DNA of 64,000 bases from Pseudidiomarina gelatinasegens (GTDB lineage Bacteria > Pseudomonadota > Gammaproteobacteria > Enterobacterales > Alteromonadaceae). The translations under genes were made by a program, and so were the position numbers. The stretch lies in NCBI RefSeq assembly GCF_004025325.1, contig NZ_RSFE01000006.1:62001-126000 (forward strand), written 5' to 3'. Below, in pieces: positions 32,358-40,578 of the stretch. The notes under the pieces are model-generated. The model made no database searches. It saw nothing but the letters and a program-made list of their open reading frames with translations, and was not told where the DNA came from. Numbering within the stretch: the first letter of the stretch is position 1; every line of letters starts with the position of its first letter.

Positions 32358-33353
32358 TTACTTCCATTTCCGGTGGTAGGCACCTAAAGTTGTTTGACTG
32401 CCTTCTGAAAGTCCTGCTAGCACGTGATCCCATTGGTGCTGGACCGCAAACTGTTCGCTATCCGCCATTACTGCGTCGATCGCTTGGCGCCAGACTTGGG
32501 TTATCTGCGCGACATACGCAGGGCTGCGTTGCCGCCCTTCAATTTTAAGCGAGGCAATTCCCTCTTTATAAAGCTCAGGGAGCAAGCTCAAGGTATTCAA
32601 GCTGGTCGGCTCTTCCAGCGCATGATAGGTATCGTCGCCAACTTTGAAGCGCCCTTTGCAAAGGGTTGGGTACCCAGCCGTTTCATTGGGCGCAAACCGA
32701 TCAATTAAAATATTGTTTAGGCGTGACTCTAAAGTGCCGTCGTCGGCTTCATCCCAACGTACGTATTTTGCTGGCGAGCAGGCGCCCGCAGTGTTGGGTG
32801 ATTCACCCGTCATGTACGAACTTAAATAGCAGCGCCCCTCTGCCATAATGCATAGGCTACCGAATGCAAAAACTTCCAATTGCATTTCGCTGGTACGCGC
32901 AATGGCGCGTACTTGGTTCATCGATAATACCCGCGGCAACACCACCCGGCTTACGCCAAACTGTTTATAAAACTCAATGGCCGCAGCATTGGTTGCAGAC
33001 GCCTGCACGGACAAGTGCAACTCTACTTTTGGATAACGTTCAGCGGCATAAGCTAGAACGGCCATGTCGGCTAAAATCAGCACATCTGCGCCCGCCTTAA
33101 CCGCCATGTCTACCGCTCTGCGCCAGGTTTCAAACGTATCGACATGGGCAAAGGTATTGATTGCAACGTGTAGCTTTTTGCCATGCTGATGCACATAGCG
33201 TGCAGCTTCGGTTAAACCGGCTTGATCAAGATTTAAGCCCGCGAAATGGCGCGCGTTGGTTTCATCTTTTAAGCCCACGTACACGGCGTCGGCACCATGT
33301 TCAATTGCTGCTTTGAGGGCTGGCATACTGCCAGCAGGGCACAGAAGTTCCAT
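32358..33353 (-). CDS. ubiU: O2-independent ubiquinone hydroxylation protein UbiU
   Basis: This is the partner of UbiV in anaerobic ubiquinone synthesis. The 331-residue product starts MELLCPAGSMPALKAAIEHGADAVYVG. Cluster cysteines are recognisable in GSLCIMAEGRC, TAGACSP and TLCKGRF, spaced as in E. coli UbiU. ATG 33353 matches the family start; the frame is open further upstream, but those residues are not family-like. It is divergent from ubiT, and the 87-bp spacer contains only an FNR half-site (TTGAT, 33359-33363). Confidence 0.93.
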   Translation of the reverse strand: MELLCPAGSMPALKAAIEHGADAVYVGLKDETNARHFAGLNLDQAGLTEAARYVHQHGKKLHVAINTFAHVDTFETWRRAVDMAVKAGADVLILADMAVLAYAAERYPKVELHLSVQASATNAAAIEFYKQFGVSRVVLPRVLSMNQVRAIARTSEMQLEVFAFGSLCIMAEGRCYLSSYMTGESPNTAGACSPAKYVRWDEADDGTLESRLNNILIDRFAPNETAGYPTLCKGRFKVGDDTYHALEEPTSLNTLSLLPELYKEGIASLKIEGRQRSPAYVAQITQVWRQAIDAVMADSEQFAVQHQWDHVLAGLSEGSQTTLGAYHRKWK

Positions 33354-33440
33354 AATTATTGATCCCGTCGATAAACATGCATTCGTAATGAGCATTATAA
33401 TAGGTTGAAAAATTTCCGGGACATTTATGGACGGCAACTT

Positions 33441-33947
33441 ATGGTTATCCCCAAAGTAGTAGATCACTGGCCACGCGTTATTTCAGGGTTACAACGCATC
33501 GGCTCAGCAGCACCTAAACCGCTTTTAGAACATATACTTAGTGGAATGCTGAACCATGTTCTTGATGCCGAGCTGCGGCGCCATAAACTAGACTTCTTGC
33601 AGCAACAATGGGTACGTATTGAAGTGCCAGACCTCGCATTAGTATTTTCGGTAACCGTGATTGGTTCTGAGCATCGCGCGCGCCTACGCGCTTCCATGCA
33701 ACCACAGCACGCCAGCGTAACCATGCGCGGTAATAGTGCGTCGCTGCTACTTATGATGAGCGGTCAGGTGGACCCTGACACCTTGTTTTTCCGCCGCAAG
33801 CTGCTGATAAAGGGCGATACCGAATTAGGGCTTGAAGTGAAAAATCTACTCGACACCATTGAACTGGAAGGGCGCTTACCTGCACCGATATATCGTGCCA
33901 CCCAACAAACGGCAGCACTTATTTTGGCGAAACCTGAATTGCGTTAA
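33441..33947 (+). CDS. ubiT: Ubiquinone anaerobic biosynthesis accessory factor UbiT (SCP2 domain)
   Basis: UbiT is a small SCP2-type lipid-binding protein that replaces UbiJ in O2-independent ubiquinone synthesis. The 168-residue product has the SCP2 fold pattern including ASVTMRGNSASLLLMMSGQVDPDTLFFRRKLLIKGDTELGLEVKNLLD, where the FFRR-L-I-GDTELG segment is characteristic. ATG 33441 is used; an earlier TTG in frame (33405) is less likely. It is divergent from ubiU-ubiV, so all three anaerobic quinone genes sit together. Confidence 0.9.
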   Translation: MVIPKVVDHWPRVISGLQRIGSAAPKPLLEHILSGMLNHVLDAELRRHKLDFLQQQWVRIEVPDLALVFSVTVIGSEHRARLRASMQPQHASVTMRGNSASLLLMMSGQVDPDTLFFRRKLLIKGDTELGLEVKNLLDTIELEGRLPAPIYRATQQTAALILAKPELR

Positions 33948-33981
33948 GCGATGTGATCAGCCGCCAATTAACTCGTCCTTA

Positions 33982-33997
33982 TACCCCTTCAGGTGTA
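33982..33997. promoter_or_regulatory. NarL/NarP 7-2-7 site upstream of hemN
   Basis: TACCCCT (33982-33988), TC, AGGTGTA (33991-33997) is an inverted heptamer pair with 2-bp spacing and 13 of 14 consensus matches (TACYYMT-N2-AKRRGTA). The 7-2-7 layout is the preferred target of NarL and NarP. narL lies 11 kb to the right. Confidence 0.65.
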
Positions 33998-34005
33998 TCA
34001 ATTTT

Positions 34006-34019
34006 CTGATCTGCATCAT
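34006..34019. promoter_or_regulatory. Candidate FNR box upstream of hemN
   Basis: CTGATCTGCATCAT matches TTGAT-N4-ATCAA in 8 of 10 positions, with the symmetric core TGAT-N4-ATCA intact. It lies 54 bp before the hemN ATG. Confidence 0.55.
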
Positions 34020-34072
34020 ATAAACTGCGCTTAGAAATTCACAGGTAAGGGGTTTTCCCCCAGGGTGTCAGC

Positions 34073-35452
34073 ATGACCAATAACGCAAACCAGATTGTTT
34101 GGAGCCAAGCGCTCATCGACAAGTACAACATCAATGGACCACGCTATACGTCTTATCCGACAGCGTTGGCACTGCACAATAAGTTTCCATTGAGTACCAT
34201 GGAGCAAACGCTCGCTAACGCCCCTGACGAATTGAGCTTATACATTCACTTACCGTTCTGCATTAAGCTTTGCTATTACTGTGGTTGTAATAAAGTTATC
34301 ACCCGCCACCAGCACAAAGCCGACATTTATTTGGACTATTTAGCCAAAGAGATGGCAATGTACAAAGCGCTACTGGGCAACCGTAAATTTGAATCGGTGC
34401 ACATGGGCGGTGGTACACCAACATTCTTGAGTGAAACGCAGTTATCGCGTTTGATGGCTTTATTACACGAACATTTTAGTTTCACGGATAACACGGAATG
34501 GTCTATCGAAATTGACCCACGTAGCTGCAGTGATGATAAATTACGTCATTTGCGCAAGCTCGGTTTTGACCGCGTTAGTTATGGTGTGCAAGACTTCGAC
34601 GCCAAAGTACAGATTGCGATCAACCGGGTGCAAGACACCGACATGATCAAGCACCAAATCGCCTTAAGCAAAGAGCTTGGTTTTCGCTCAATCAACCTTG
34701 ATTTGATTTACGGCTTACCCTATCAGCGGCCGGAAACTTTTGCGGCGTCAATTGATCAGGTCATTGAATTAAACCCTGACCGCGTCTCGCTATTTAGTTA
34801 TGCGCATTTGCCTTCGCGTTTTGCGGGACAGCGTAAAATTGATGAGTCAAGCTTACCAACCGCGCCGATTAAACTTGAATTACTGCAGTTAGGCATTACC
34901 AAGTTTACCGCGGCCGGCTATCAGTTTATTGGTATGGACCACTTTGCGAAAACTGACGATACCTTAGCGCAAGCCCAGCAACGCGGTGAGTTACAACGTA
35001 ACTTCCAAGGCTATACCACATCGGGTCAAGATGCCTTGTTAGGTATTGGCGCATCGTCGATTAGCCAAATTGATGGGGTGTTGTGGCAAAACGTGAAAGA
35101 GTTGCCTTCTTATTACAAAGCTATCAATAGCGACACCCTGCCGATTGTGAAAGGTTTTGAATTGAATGCTGATGATAAATTGCGTGCGGCGTTAATTTCG
35201 CAAGTAATCTGTCATTTCGATTTAGACATTCAGGAATTTGCCAACAGCTGGAACATTGAGGATTTTTGGGACTACTTTGCCGATGCCAAGCGCAAACTGG
35301 AACCATTTATCGAAGATGGCTTGGTTGAGCTTGATGCCAACCAATTGCGCGTCACGACCCTTGGTCGGCTTTGGGTGCGCAGTATCTGTGCTTGCTTTGA
35401 TGCGTATCTTGACGATTCAGCCACTGCACCGCGTTACTCCAAAGTGGTGTAA
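34073..35452 (+). CDS. hemN: O2-independent coproporphyrinogen III dehydrogenase
   Basis: This radical-SAM enzyme converts coproporphyrinogen III to protoporphyrinogen IX without oxygen, which keeps heme available in anoxia. The 459-residue product has NGPRYTSYPTA near the N-terminus and the cluster motif C63-x3-C67-x2-C70 with Cys72 (PFCIKLCYYCGCNK), as in true HemN rather than HemW. GGGTPTFLS follows. Upstream are NarL and FNR sites, and a short GGGG-TTTT-CCCC hairpin lies just before the ribosome site (AGGGTG). It converges with nrdD, leaving 16 bp. Confidence 0.95.
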   Translation: MTNNANQIVWSQALIDKYNINGPRYTSYPTALALHNKFPLSTMEQTLANAPDELSLYIHLPFCIKLCYYCGCNKVITRHQHKADIYLDYLAKEMAMYKALLGNRKFESVHMGGGTPTFLSETQLSRLMALLHEHFSFTDNTEWSIEIDPRSCSDDKLRHLRKLGFDRVSYGVQDFDAKVQIAINRVQDTDMIKHQIALSKELGFRSINLDLIYGLPYQRPETFAASIDQVIELNPDRVSLFSYAHLPSRFAGQRKIDESSLPTAPIKLELLQLGITKFTAAGYQFIGMDHFAKTDDTLAQAQQRGELQRNFQGYTTSGQDALLGIGASSISQIDGVLWQNVKELPSYYKAINSDTLPIVKGFELNADDKLRAALISQVICHFDLDIQEFANSWNIEDFWDYFADAKRKLEPFIEDGLVELDANQLRVTTLGRLWVRSICACFDAYLDDSATAPRYSKVV

Positions 35453-35468
35453 CGCGGCGCCAGCAATC

Positions 35469-37304
35469 TTAACTTGCTTGCTTGAGCGCATTGGCTTGCG
35501 CTCGAGCACCAGCAATACTGGTGTCTTGTTGCTTGCGATGATAATGCCGCGCTGCATGCTCTTGGCGACGCCCTGAGCTAAACGCTGACACCCGCTTCAA
35601 ATAGCCAATCACGCGCGTACCGTAGTCAATATCGGTAGAGCCACATGCTGAGCACTCGCAAAGCGTGCGCTTATCAATTTTTTCACAGGCGTTACAAATG
35701 GTGATTTTTACATTAATGCAGAAATAATTGCAGCCGGTGGTTGCGGCAATATTGAGCATCGACAAGTAGCCGTCTGTTGTCAGCTTTTCATCTAAATTCA
35801 AATGCAACGCTGAGCCGCCATCTAGAAACTCAATGAGCTCGTCGCCGTGCATGATGAACTTGTCCAGCGAGTTGGTCGCATCATCTTCCACCACATAGAA
35901 ATACGAGTTATAACAGTCGCGTGGCACAAAATAGCCGTCTTCACGATCCCACTTCGCATTTTTAACACCGAGGTTTTCCGCGGGGACAAATTCAGTGTTA
36001 AACATGTAGCCATATTCTTGCTTCGCGCGTTTGTTCGCGTCATAAATGACTTTTAAATGGCGTTGCACAAACTCAATGTAGTCGCGATTATTACTGGCAA
36101 CCAAGCCTTGCGATTCGGCAGCTTCGACCATGCCATTAATACCAATCGTCAAAAACTGTTTATCCAGTGAGATAAACCCAGCATCGTAAACGGTGAGCAG
36201 CCCCGCGGCTTTGTAGTCTTCCATAATCTTCCGGTACGCCACTTGGTACTTCTGGATTTTCTCAATTTCTGTTTCCAGATCACGACCATCCTGAACCAGT
36301 CGATTCATATTAATGGTAATGACGTTGATTGACCCGGTCGCCACCCCACCCGCACCAAGCGTGTAGGAAAACGTATTATCACTAATCTCACTGCGCAGGC
36401 GGCAACAGGAAGCCAGTGAATCAGCATTTGGTGACAGGTAAACAAAGAATGAGTTGCCATCAGCAAGTTCGTGCGCAATATGGCGTGCAAACTCCTGATC
36501 TTTGCATTGCCCTTGGTCAGTCAACATCGCCACCGTTACCACTGGAAACGTTAAAATGGTTTTCTTGCGCTCTTCGTTAAACCAATGCAAGAAGAAGTCT
36601 TGCAGTTTACTAACTGACGCCCAGCTGCTCTTACTAAAGTCGGGGAACACAAAGTCACCGAACATGCTTTCAAAGTAATGCTGGTCGTATATCGAAATAT
36701 TCCAAAACACACTTTGATAGCCACGCGCAGCCGCAGGTTGATTTAACGCATAAACGACATGTTGTAGGTGGTTTGCAATCTCATGGGGGTGTGTTTCAAG
36801 GTAATTATCACCGTAGTCACGACGCGCAAAATGATCAAAATACGCAAGAAATTCTACCGTGGCCACCGCACCAGCAAACTGTGAACTTACCGCAAATACA
36901 AAATTGACAAAGGTGCCACAGAAGCTTTCCAAGTGTTTAGGTGCTTTCGACTCGCCGCCAAGTTTAGTTAAGCCGTCACGCAAAAATGGGTACATGGTTA
37001 CGGACACGCAATAGGGCTTTAAGCTGGTTTCGTCATGCACATAAATTTCATGATCTTCAATTTGGCGAATGTATTCTTGCCCCAGTTCCGAGCCAAATAA
37101 TTCGCTGATTTTGGTGCTCACTTGCTTGCGGTTAACTTGCACAAAAAAGTCTTTCATTAACTCCGCTTCTAAGGTCGCAATGTTCTTTTGGGTAACATTC
37201 GCATTGGCGTCCATCTTCGAGCCATCAGCAGCATTTTGCGCTGATAAATAGTGTTTGATGAAATCCATTTTTGCGTCAACTTGTTCTGGGTTTAAGCGCA
37301 ACAT
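35469..37304 (-). CDS. nrdD: Anaerobic (class III) ribonucleoside-triphosphate reductase
   Basis: This is a glycyl-radical enzyme that makes deoxyribonucleotides without oxygen. The 611-residue chain is about 100 shorter than E. coli NrdD and starts directly in the catalytic region, so the usual N-terminal ATP-cone appears to be absent. Active-site Cys residues are expected in SLASCCRLRSE. The C-terminus has the Zn-site cysteines (ICNACEKIDKRTLCECSACGS) and the glycyl-radical loop RVIGYLKRVSAFS (Gly about residue 576). It lies 35 bp downstream of nrdG and is probably cotranscribed with it. Confidence 0.93.
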   Translation of the reverse strand: MLRLNPEQVDAKMDFIKHYLSAQNAADGSKMDANANVTQKNIATLEAELMKDFFVQVNRKQVSTKISELFGSELGQEYIRQIEDHEIYVHDETSLKPYCVSVTMYPFLRDGLTKLGGESKAPKHLESFCGTFVNFVFAVSSQFAGAVATVEFLAYFDHFARRDYGDNYLETHPHEIANHLQHVVYALNQPAAARGYQSVFWNISIYDQHYFESMFGDFVFPDFSKSSWASVSKLQDFFLHWFNEERKKTILTFPVVTVAMLTDQGQCKDQEFARHIAHELADGNSFFVYLSPNADSLASCCRLRSEISDNTFSYTLGAGGVATGSINVITINMNRLVQDGRDLETEIEKIQKYQVAYRKIMEDYKAAGLLTVYDAGFISLDKQFLTIGINGMVEAAESQGLVASNNRDYIEFVQRHLKVIYDANKRAKQEYGYMFNTEFVPAENLGVKNAKWDREDGYFVPRDCYNSYFYVVEDDATNSLDKFIMHGDELIEFLDGGSALHLNLDEKLTTDGYLSMLNIAATTGCNYFCINVKITICNACEKIDKRTLCECSACGSTDIDYGTRVIGYLKRVSAFSSGRRQEHAARHYHRKQQDTSIAGARAQANALKQAS

Positions 37305-37339
37305 GGCTACTCTCCTTATTTATATTTGTAATGATCCGG

Positions 37340-37792
37340 TTAACTTGCAAGGAACCGGCAGTTCAGCAATTGCTGGGTGCGTAAGTCATAAAATTTTTGA
37401 TTGGTGCTTGAGCTATCAAGCCCGCCTAAACTGGCCACCCAGGGGCCGGTTTTGAGGTAGGTCAAATGTTGTTTAATCTGCAGCGACACATCGTCGTAAC
37501 CCGTGTATAAACAGGTTTGTAGTCCAGCATTTCGTGCTTGCTGTAATCGCGCAATTAACGTTTCAGGCTGCCATTCGCCGCCTAAAAACAGCACACAAGT
37601 AATTAAGTTTCGGTATTGCGCCAAGCGCGCAGCAAAATAGTCAGCGGTCAGCTGCTCGCCGCTGCCAACGGGCCAGCTATCGACACTGTGGCAACCTTTG
37701 CATCCAACTGGGCATCCGGTGATGGTGTAAGCTAGAGAGACCTCTCCAGGCACCTCCTGAAACACCACTTGTTCTGCGCTGTATCGCAACAT
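37340..37792 (-). CDS. nrdG: Anaerobic ribonucleotide reductase activating protein
   Basis: This radical-SAM activase generates the glycyl radical on NrdD. The 150-residue product has the cluster motif in TGCPVGCKGCH (CxxxCxxC) and a downstream GGEWQPE segment, a known variant of the GGEP motif. ATG 37792 is chosen, with AGGTG upstream; the frame is open for 40 more codons through the NrdR boxes but that part is not family-like. nrdG precedes nrdD here, the reverse of the E. coli order. FNR and NrdR sites lie in its promoter. Confidence 0.9.
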   Translation of the reverse strand: MLRYSAEQVVFQEVPGEVSLAYTITGCPVGCKGCHSVDSWPVGSGEQLTADYFAARLAQYRNLITCVLFLGGEWQPETLIARLQQARNAGLQTCLYTGYDDVSLQIKQHLTYLKTGPWVASLGGLDSSSTNQKFYDLRTQQLLNCRFLAS

Positions 37793-37799
37793 GAAACAC

Positions 37800-37843
37800 C
37801 TATATATTGTGTACGTATTTATATATATGTCTATATATTGTGT
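37800..37843. promoter_or_regulatory. Two NrdR boxes upstream of nrdG
   Basis: The 13-mer CTATATATTGTGT occurs identically at 37800-37812 and 37831-37843, exactly 31 bp apart, about three helical turns. On the nrdG strand it reads ACACAATATATAG, matching the NrdR box (ACACWATATATWGTGT-like). Paired boxes at this spacing are the normal NrdR operator, which represses nrd genes when dATP is high. Confidence 0.85.
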
Positions 37844-37855
37844 TTTGATGCTATC

Positions 37856-37896
37856 AGCATAGACGCGGCATAACTTGCTGCATTGATCTGGATCAA
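37856..37896 (-). promoter_or_regulatory. Class II FNR promoter of nrdG-nrdD
   Basis: TTGATCTGGATCAA (37883-37896) is a perfect FNR box. On the minus strand a -10 TATGCT (37861-37856) places the transcript start near 37849, so the box centre lies about 41 bp upstream, the class II activator position. The start falls just before the NrdR boxes. Confidence 0.75.
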
Positions 37897-37903
37897 TAAA
37901 AAC

Positions 37904-37925
37904 TACCCCCAATGGGTATACCCCT
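37904..37925. promoter_or_regulatory. Cluster of NarL-type heptamers (nrdG / norB)
   Basis: TACCCCC (37904-37910, one mismatch), ATGGGTA (37912-37918, a perfect inverse heptamer) and TACCCCT (37919-37925, perfect) are packed side by side next to the FNR box. The string AAAACTACCC (37899-37908) also occurs in the norA and narK control regions. Confidence 0.55.
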
Positions 37926-37992
37926 TAGATTCCTTTCAGTTACCTCTTTAGCTCAATTTTTAATGGCGCAAGCCCATGCGATTCTATACGCG

Positions 37993-38048
37993 GGTAATTT
38001 CTACCAAGGCGGTTTAAATGACTGCGCAAGAGATGGGTTGATTTAACC
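37993..38048. promoter_or_regulatory. Three NorR-type sites upstream of norB
   Basis: Perfect GGT-N7-ACC sites lie at 37993-38005 and 38036-38048, with a one-mismatch middle site at 38011-38023 (GGT-N7-ACT). The start-to-start distances are 18 and 25 bp, the same as at norA. The proximal site centre lies about 62 bp from the -12 GC of the sigma54 promoter, as at norA. Confidence 0.82.
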
Positions 38049-38090
38049 CACAAGGATTAAATTTCCGTGCTATTTCAGCTAAATACAAAG

Positions 38091-38106
38091 TGGCACGGAG
38101 CTTGCT
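38091..38106 (+). promoter_or_regulatory. Sigma54 promoter of norB
   Basis: TGGCACGGAGCTTGCT matches the sigma54 consensus TGGCACG-N4-TTGCW perfectly, with GG and GC 10 nt apart. The transcript would start near 38117. Confidence 0.88.
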
Positions 38107-38173
38107 ATAAGGATCAACGTGCGCGCTAGTCACATCTGACCCAGTGCAAACTTGATTAAAGGGAGAATCAACA

Positions 38174-38218
38174 ATGCAACAACATCAACAGCCGGAGGTG
38201 CCAAATGGCCGGTTATAA
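38174..38218 (+). CDS. Possible 14-residue leader peptide overlapping norB
   Basis: An ATG at 38174 with GGGAG 9 nt upstream opens a frame encoding MQQHQQPEVPNGRL, ending at TAA 38216-38218, inside norB. Its frame differs from norB and overlaps it by 14 nt, and the norB ribosome site GGAGG lies within it. It could couple translation of norB to that of the leader. Whether it is translated is unknown. Confidence 0.4.
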   Translation: MQQHQQPEVPNGRL

Positions 38219-40484
38219 AAAATTATGGTGGATACTGATAGCCATTTTGGCCATCACCTTTGGTGTCCTCGGATACTTCGGTAAAGAAGTTTACCGTGTC
38301 GCTCCGCCGATTCCTGATCAAGTCATGACCGAATCAGGTCACGTTTTGATGACGGAAGAGTCGATTCTTGACGGGCAAACCGCCTGGCAATCAGTCGGTG
38401 GCATGCAATTGGGCTCTATTTGGGGTCATGGCGCATACCAAGCACCTGACTGGACAGCCGATTGGTTGCACCGCGAATTAGTGGCTTGGTTAGAAATAAC
38501 CGCCCAAAAAAATTACGGACAAAGCTATGAAAGCCTAACCGCAGCACAACAAAACTCGCTACAGTTCGAGCTGAAACAAGCTTACCGTCACCCAGCTTAT
38601 GACGCCGCAACGGACACCTTGGTTGTCGGTGATGTGCGTGCACAAGCTATTGCGGAAACTGCGGATTACTACAAACGTCTTTTCAGTGATGACTTGTCGT
38701 TAAAAAGCACGCGTGAAAACTATGCAATGAAAGAAAACACATTGCCAAGCTTAGAGCGCCGCGAAGTGATGACTCAGTTCTTTTTCTGGACTGCATGGTC
38801 AGCCGCAACCGAGCGTCCTGATAGCGATGTGACCTATACCAACAACTGGCCGCATGAGCCGTTAATTGACAACAAGCCAAGTGCCGAGAATTTGATTTGG
38901 TCTTTAGTGTCAATCATCCTGCTTATTGCCGGTGTCGGTGGCTTGATTTGGGCTTGGGCCTTCTTACGTGATCACGACGAAGAAGAAACGGAAGCGCCGA
39001 AAAAAGATCCAATCAGCTTGGTAAATCTAACCCCGTCACAAAAAGCACTGGGGAAGTACCTGTTCTTGGTCATGGCGCTATTTATCGTACAGATATTCTT
39101 AGGCGGCTTCACTGCGCATTACACCGTTGAAGGCCAAGAGTTCTACGGTATTAACGTGTCGCAGTGGTTCCCCTATTCTTTAGTACGCACCTGGCACATA
39201 CAGGCGGCGCTCTTCTGGATTGCAACCGGCTTCTTAGCGGCGGGATTATTCTTAGCACCGATTATTAACGGTGGTAAAGACCCGAAATTCCAAAAGCTTG
39301 GGGTTGATATCCTGTTCTGGGCTCTGGTTGTGGTTGTTGCCGGTTCGTTTATTGGTAACTACTTGGCCATTGCGCAAATCATGCCTGAGCACCTCAGCTT
39401 CTGGCTGGGTCACCAAGGCTATGAATACGTCGATTTAGGGCGTTTGTGGCAAATTGGTAAGTTCCTTGGCATCGTATTCTGGCTCGGTTTGATGCTACGC
39501 GGCGTTGTTGGCGCGTTCAAACAGCCTGGCGACAAGAACTTGTTAGCGCTACTAACCGCTTCTGTGGTTGCAATTGGCTTGTTCTACGGTGCTGGCTTCT
39601 TCTACGGCGAACGCACTCACTTATCCGTGATGGAATACTGGCGCTGGTGGATCGTTCACCTGTGGGTTGAAGGCTTCTTTGAAGTGTTTGCAACTGCAGC
39701 GTTAGCGTTCATCTTTAATAGCATGGGCCTTGTGTCTCGCCGTATGGCAACTGCTGCAGCATTGGCCTCAGCGTCACTGTTCATGTTAGGCGGCGTACCT
39801 GGTACCTTCCACCACTTGTACTTCTCAGGTACCACAACACCAATCATGGCTGTTGGCGCAACGTTCTCTGCGCTTGAAGTAGTGCCATTGGTAGTACTAG
39901 GTTATGAAGCATGGGAAAACTGGAGCTTGCAACGTCGCGCCGAGTGGATGCAACGTATCAAGTGGCCACTACTGTGCTTTGTTGCTGTAGCATTCTGGAA
40001 CTTCTTAGGTGCTGGCGTATTGGGCTTCATGATCAACCCACCAATCGCGCTGTATTACATCCAAGGCCTGAATACCACACCAACCCACGCTCACGCGGCA
40101 TTGTTTGGGGTGTATGGCTTCTTAGCAATCGGTTTCGTACTGTTAATCTTGCGCTACATTCGTCCGAACTTCGCGTTTAACGACAAGATTATGAAAACTG
40201 GTTTCTGGTGGTTGAATATCGGCTTGTGCTTGATGTTATTCACCAGCTTGTTACCTATTGGTTTCATCCAGTTCTACGCCTCGGCTACTGAAGGTTTGTG
40301 GTACGCACGTAGCGAAGCGTTTATGCAGCAACCATTACTGCAAAGCTTACGCTGGATTCGTACTGTCGGTGACGTCGTATTCATTATTGGCGGACTCGCT
40401 GTTGCCTATCAGGTTGTTATTGGCCTGTTTGGTAAGCAGCAAGAAGCTGAAATTGACGCTGAACCCGTAACAGTCAAAAGCTAG
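38205..40484 (+). CDS. norB: Quinol-dependent nitric oxide reductase (qNOR)
   Basis: This inner-membrane enzyme reduces two NO to N2O with quinol as donor. The 759-residue length marks the quinol type, in which an N-terminal NorC-like domain (about 1-215, no CxxCH heme c motif) is fused to the heme-copper-oxidase-like NorB core. Heme and FeB histidines are expected in RTWHIQAALFWIA, WRWWIVHLWVEGFFEVF and GTFHHLYFSG; THAHAALFGVYGF is also typical. GGAGG precedes the ATG. Upstream are three NorR sites and a consensus sigma54 promoter; downstream is a strong terminator. It is likely NO detoxification under NorR control, and no nirK/nirS is nearby. Confidence 0.95.
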   Translation: MAGYKKLWWILIAILAITFGVLGYFGKEVYRVAPPIPDQVMTESGHVLMTEESILDGQTAWQSVGGMQLGSIWGHGAYQAPDWTADWLHRELVAWLEITAQKNYGQSYESLTAAQQNSLQFELKQAYRHPAYDAATDTLVVGDVRAQAIAETADYYKRLFSDDLSLKSTRENYAMKENTLPSLERREVMTQFFFWTAWSAATERPDSDVTYTNNWPHEPLIDNKPSAENLIWSLVSIILLIAGVGGLIWAWAFLRDHDEEETEAPKKDPISLVNLTPSQKALGKYLFLVMALFIVQIFLGGFTAHYTVEGQEFYGINVSQWFPYSLVRTWHIQAALFWIATGFLAAGLFLAPIINGGKDPKFQKLGVDILFWALVVVVAGSFIGNYLAIAQIMPEHLSFWLGHQGYEYVDLGRLWQIGKFLGIVFWLGLMLRGVVGAFKQPGDKNLLALLTASVVAIGLFYGAGFFYGERTHLSVMEYWRWWIVHLWVEGFFEVFATAALAFIFNSMGLVSRRMATAAALASASLFMLGGVPGTFHHLYFSGTTTPIMAVGATFSALEVVPLVVLGYEAWENWSLQRRAEWMQRIKWPLLCFVAVAFWNFLGAGVLGFMINPPIALYYIQGLNTTPTHAHAALFGVYGFLAIGFVLLILRYIRPNFAFNDKIMKTGFWWLNIGLCLMLFTSLLPIGFIQFYASATEGLWYARSEAFMQQPLLQSLRWIRTVGDVVFIIGGLAVAYQVVIGLFGKQQEAEIDAEPVTVKS

Positions 40485-40539
40485 GTAGTTTGAAGTAACA
40501 CAATTTGTGTTGTTGACCGTGGTTACCACGGCAGTGTTA

Positions 40540-40573
40540 GCCCGAGACCTCCCAACCGTCTCGGGCTTTTTTT
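40540..40573 (+). terminator. Rho-independent terminator of norB
   Basis: GCCCGAGAC (40540-40548) and GTCTCGGGC (40558-40566) form a perfect 9-bp stem with a 9-nt loop, followed by seven T (40567-40573). Confidence 0.92.
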
Positions 40574-40578
40574 ATCTT

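Noticed and set aside
33354-33440. FNR box between ubiU and ubiT
   Set aside because: Only a half-site TTGAT (33359-33363); the other half does not match, though FNR control would be expected.
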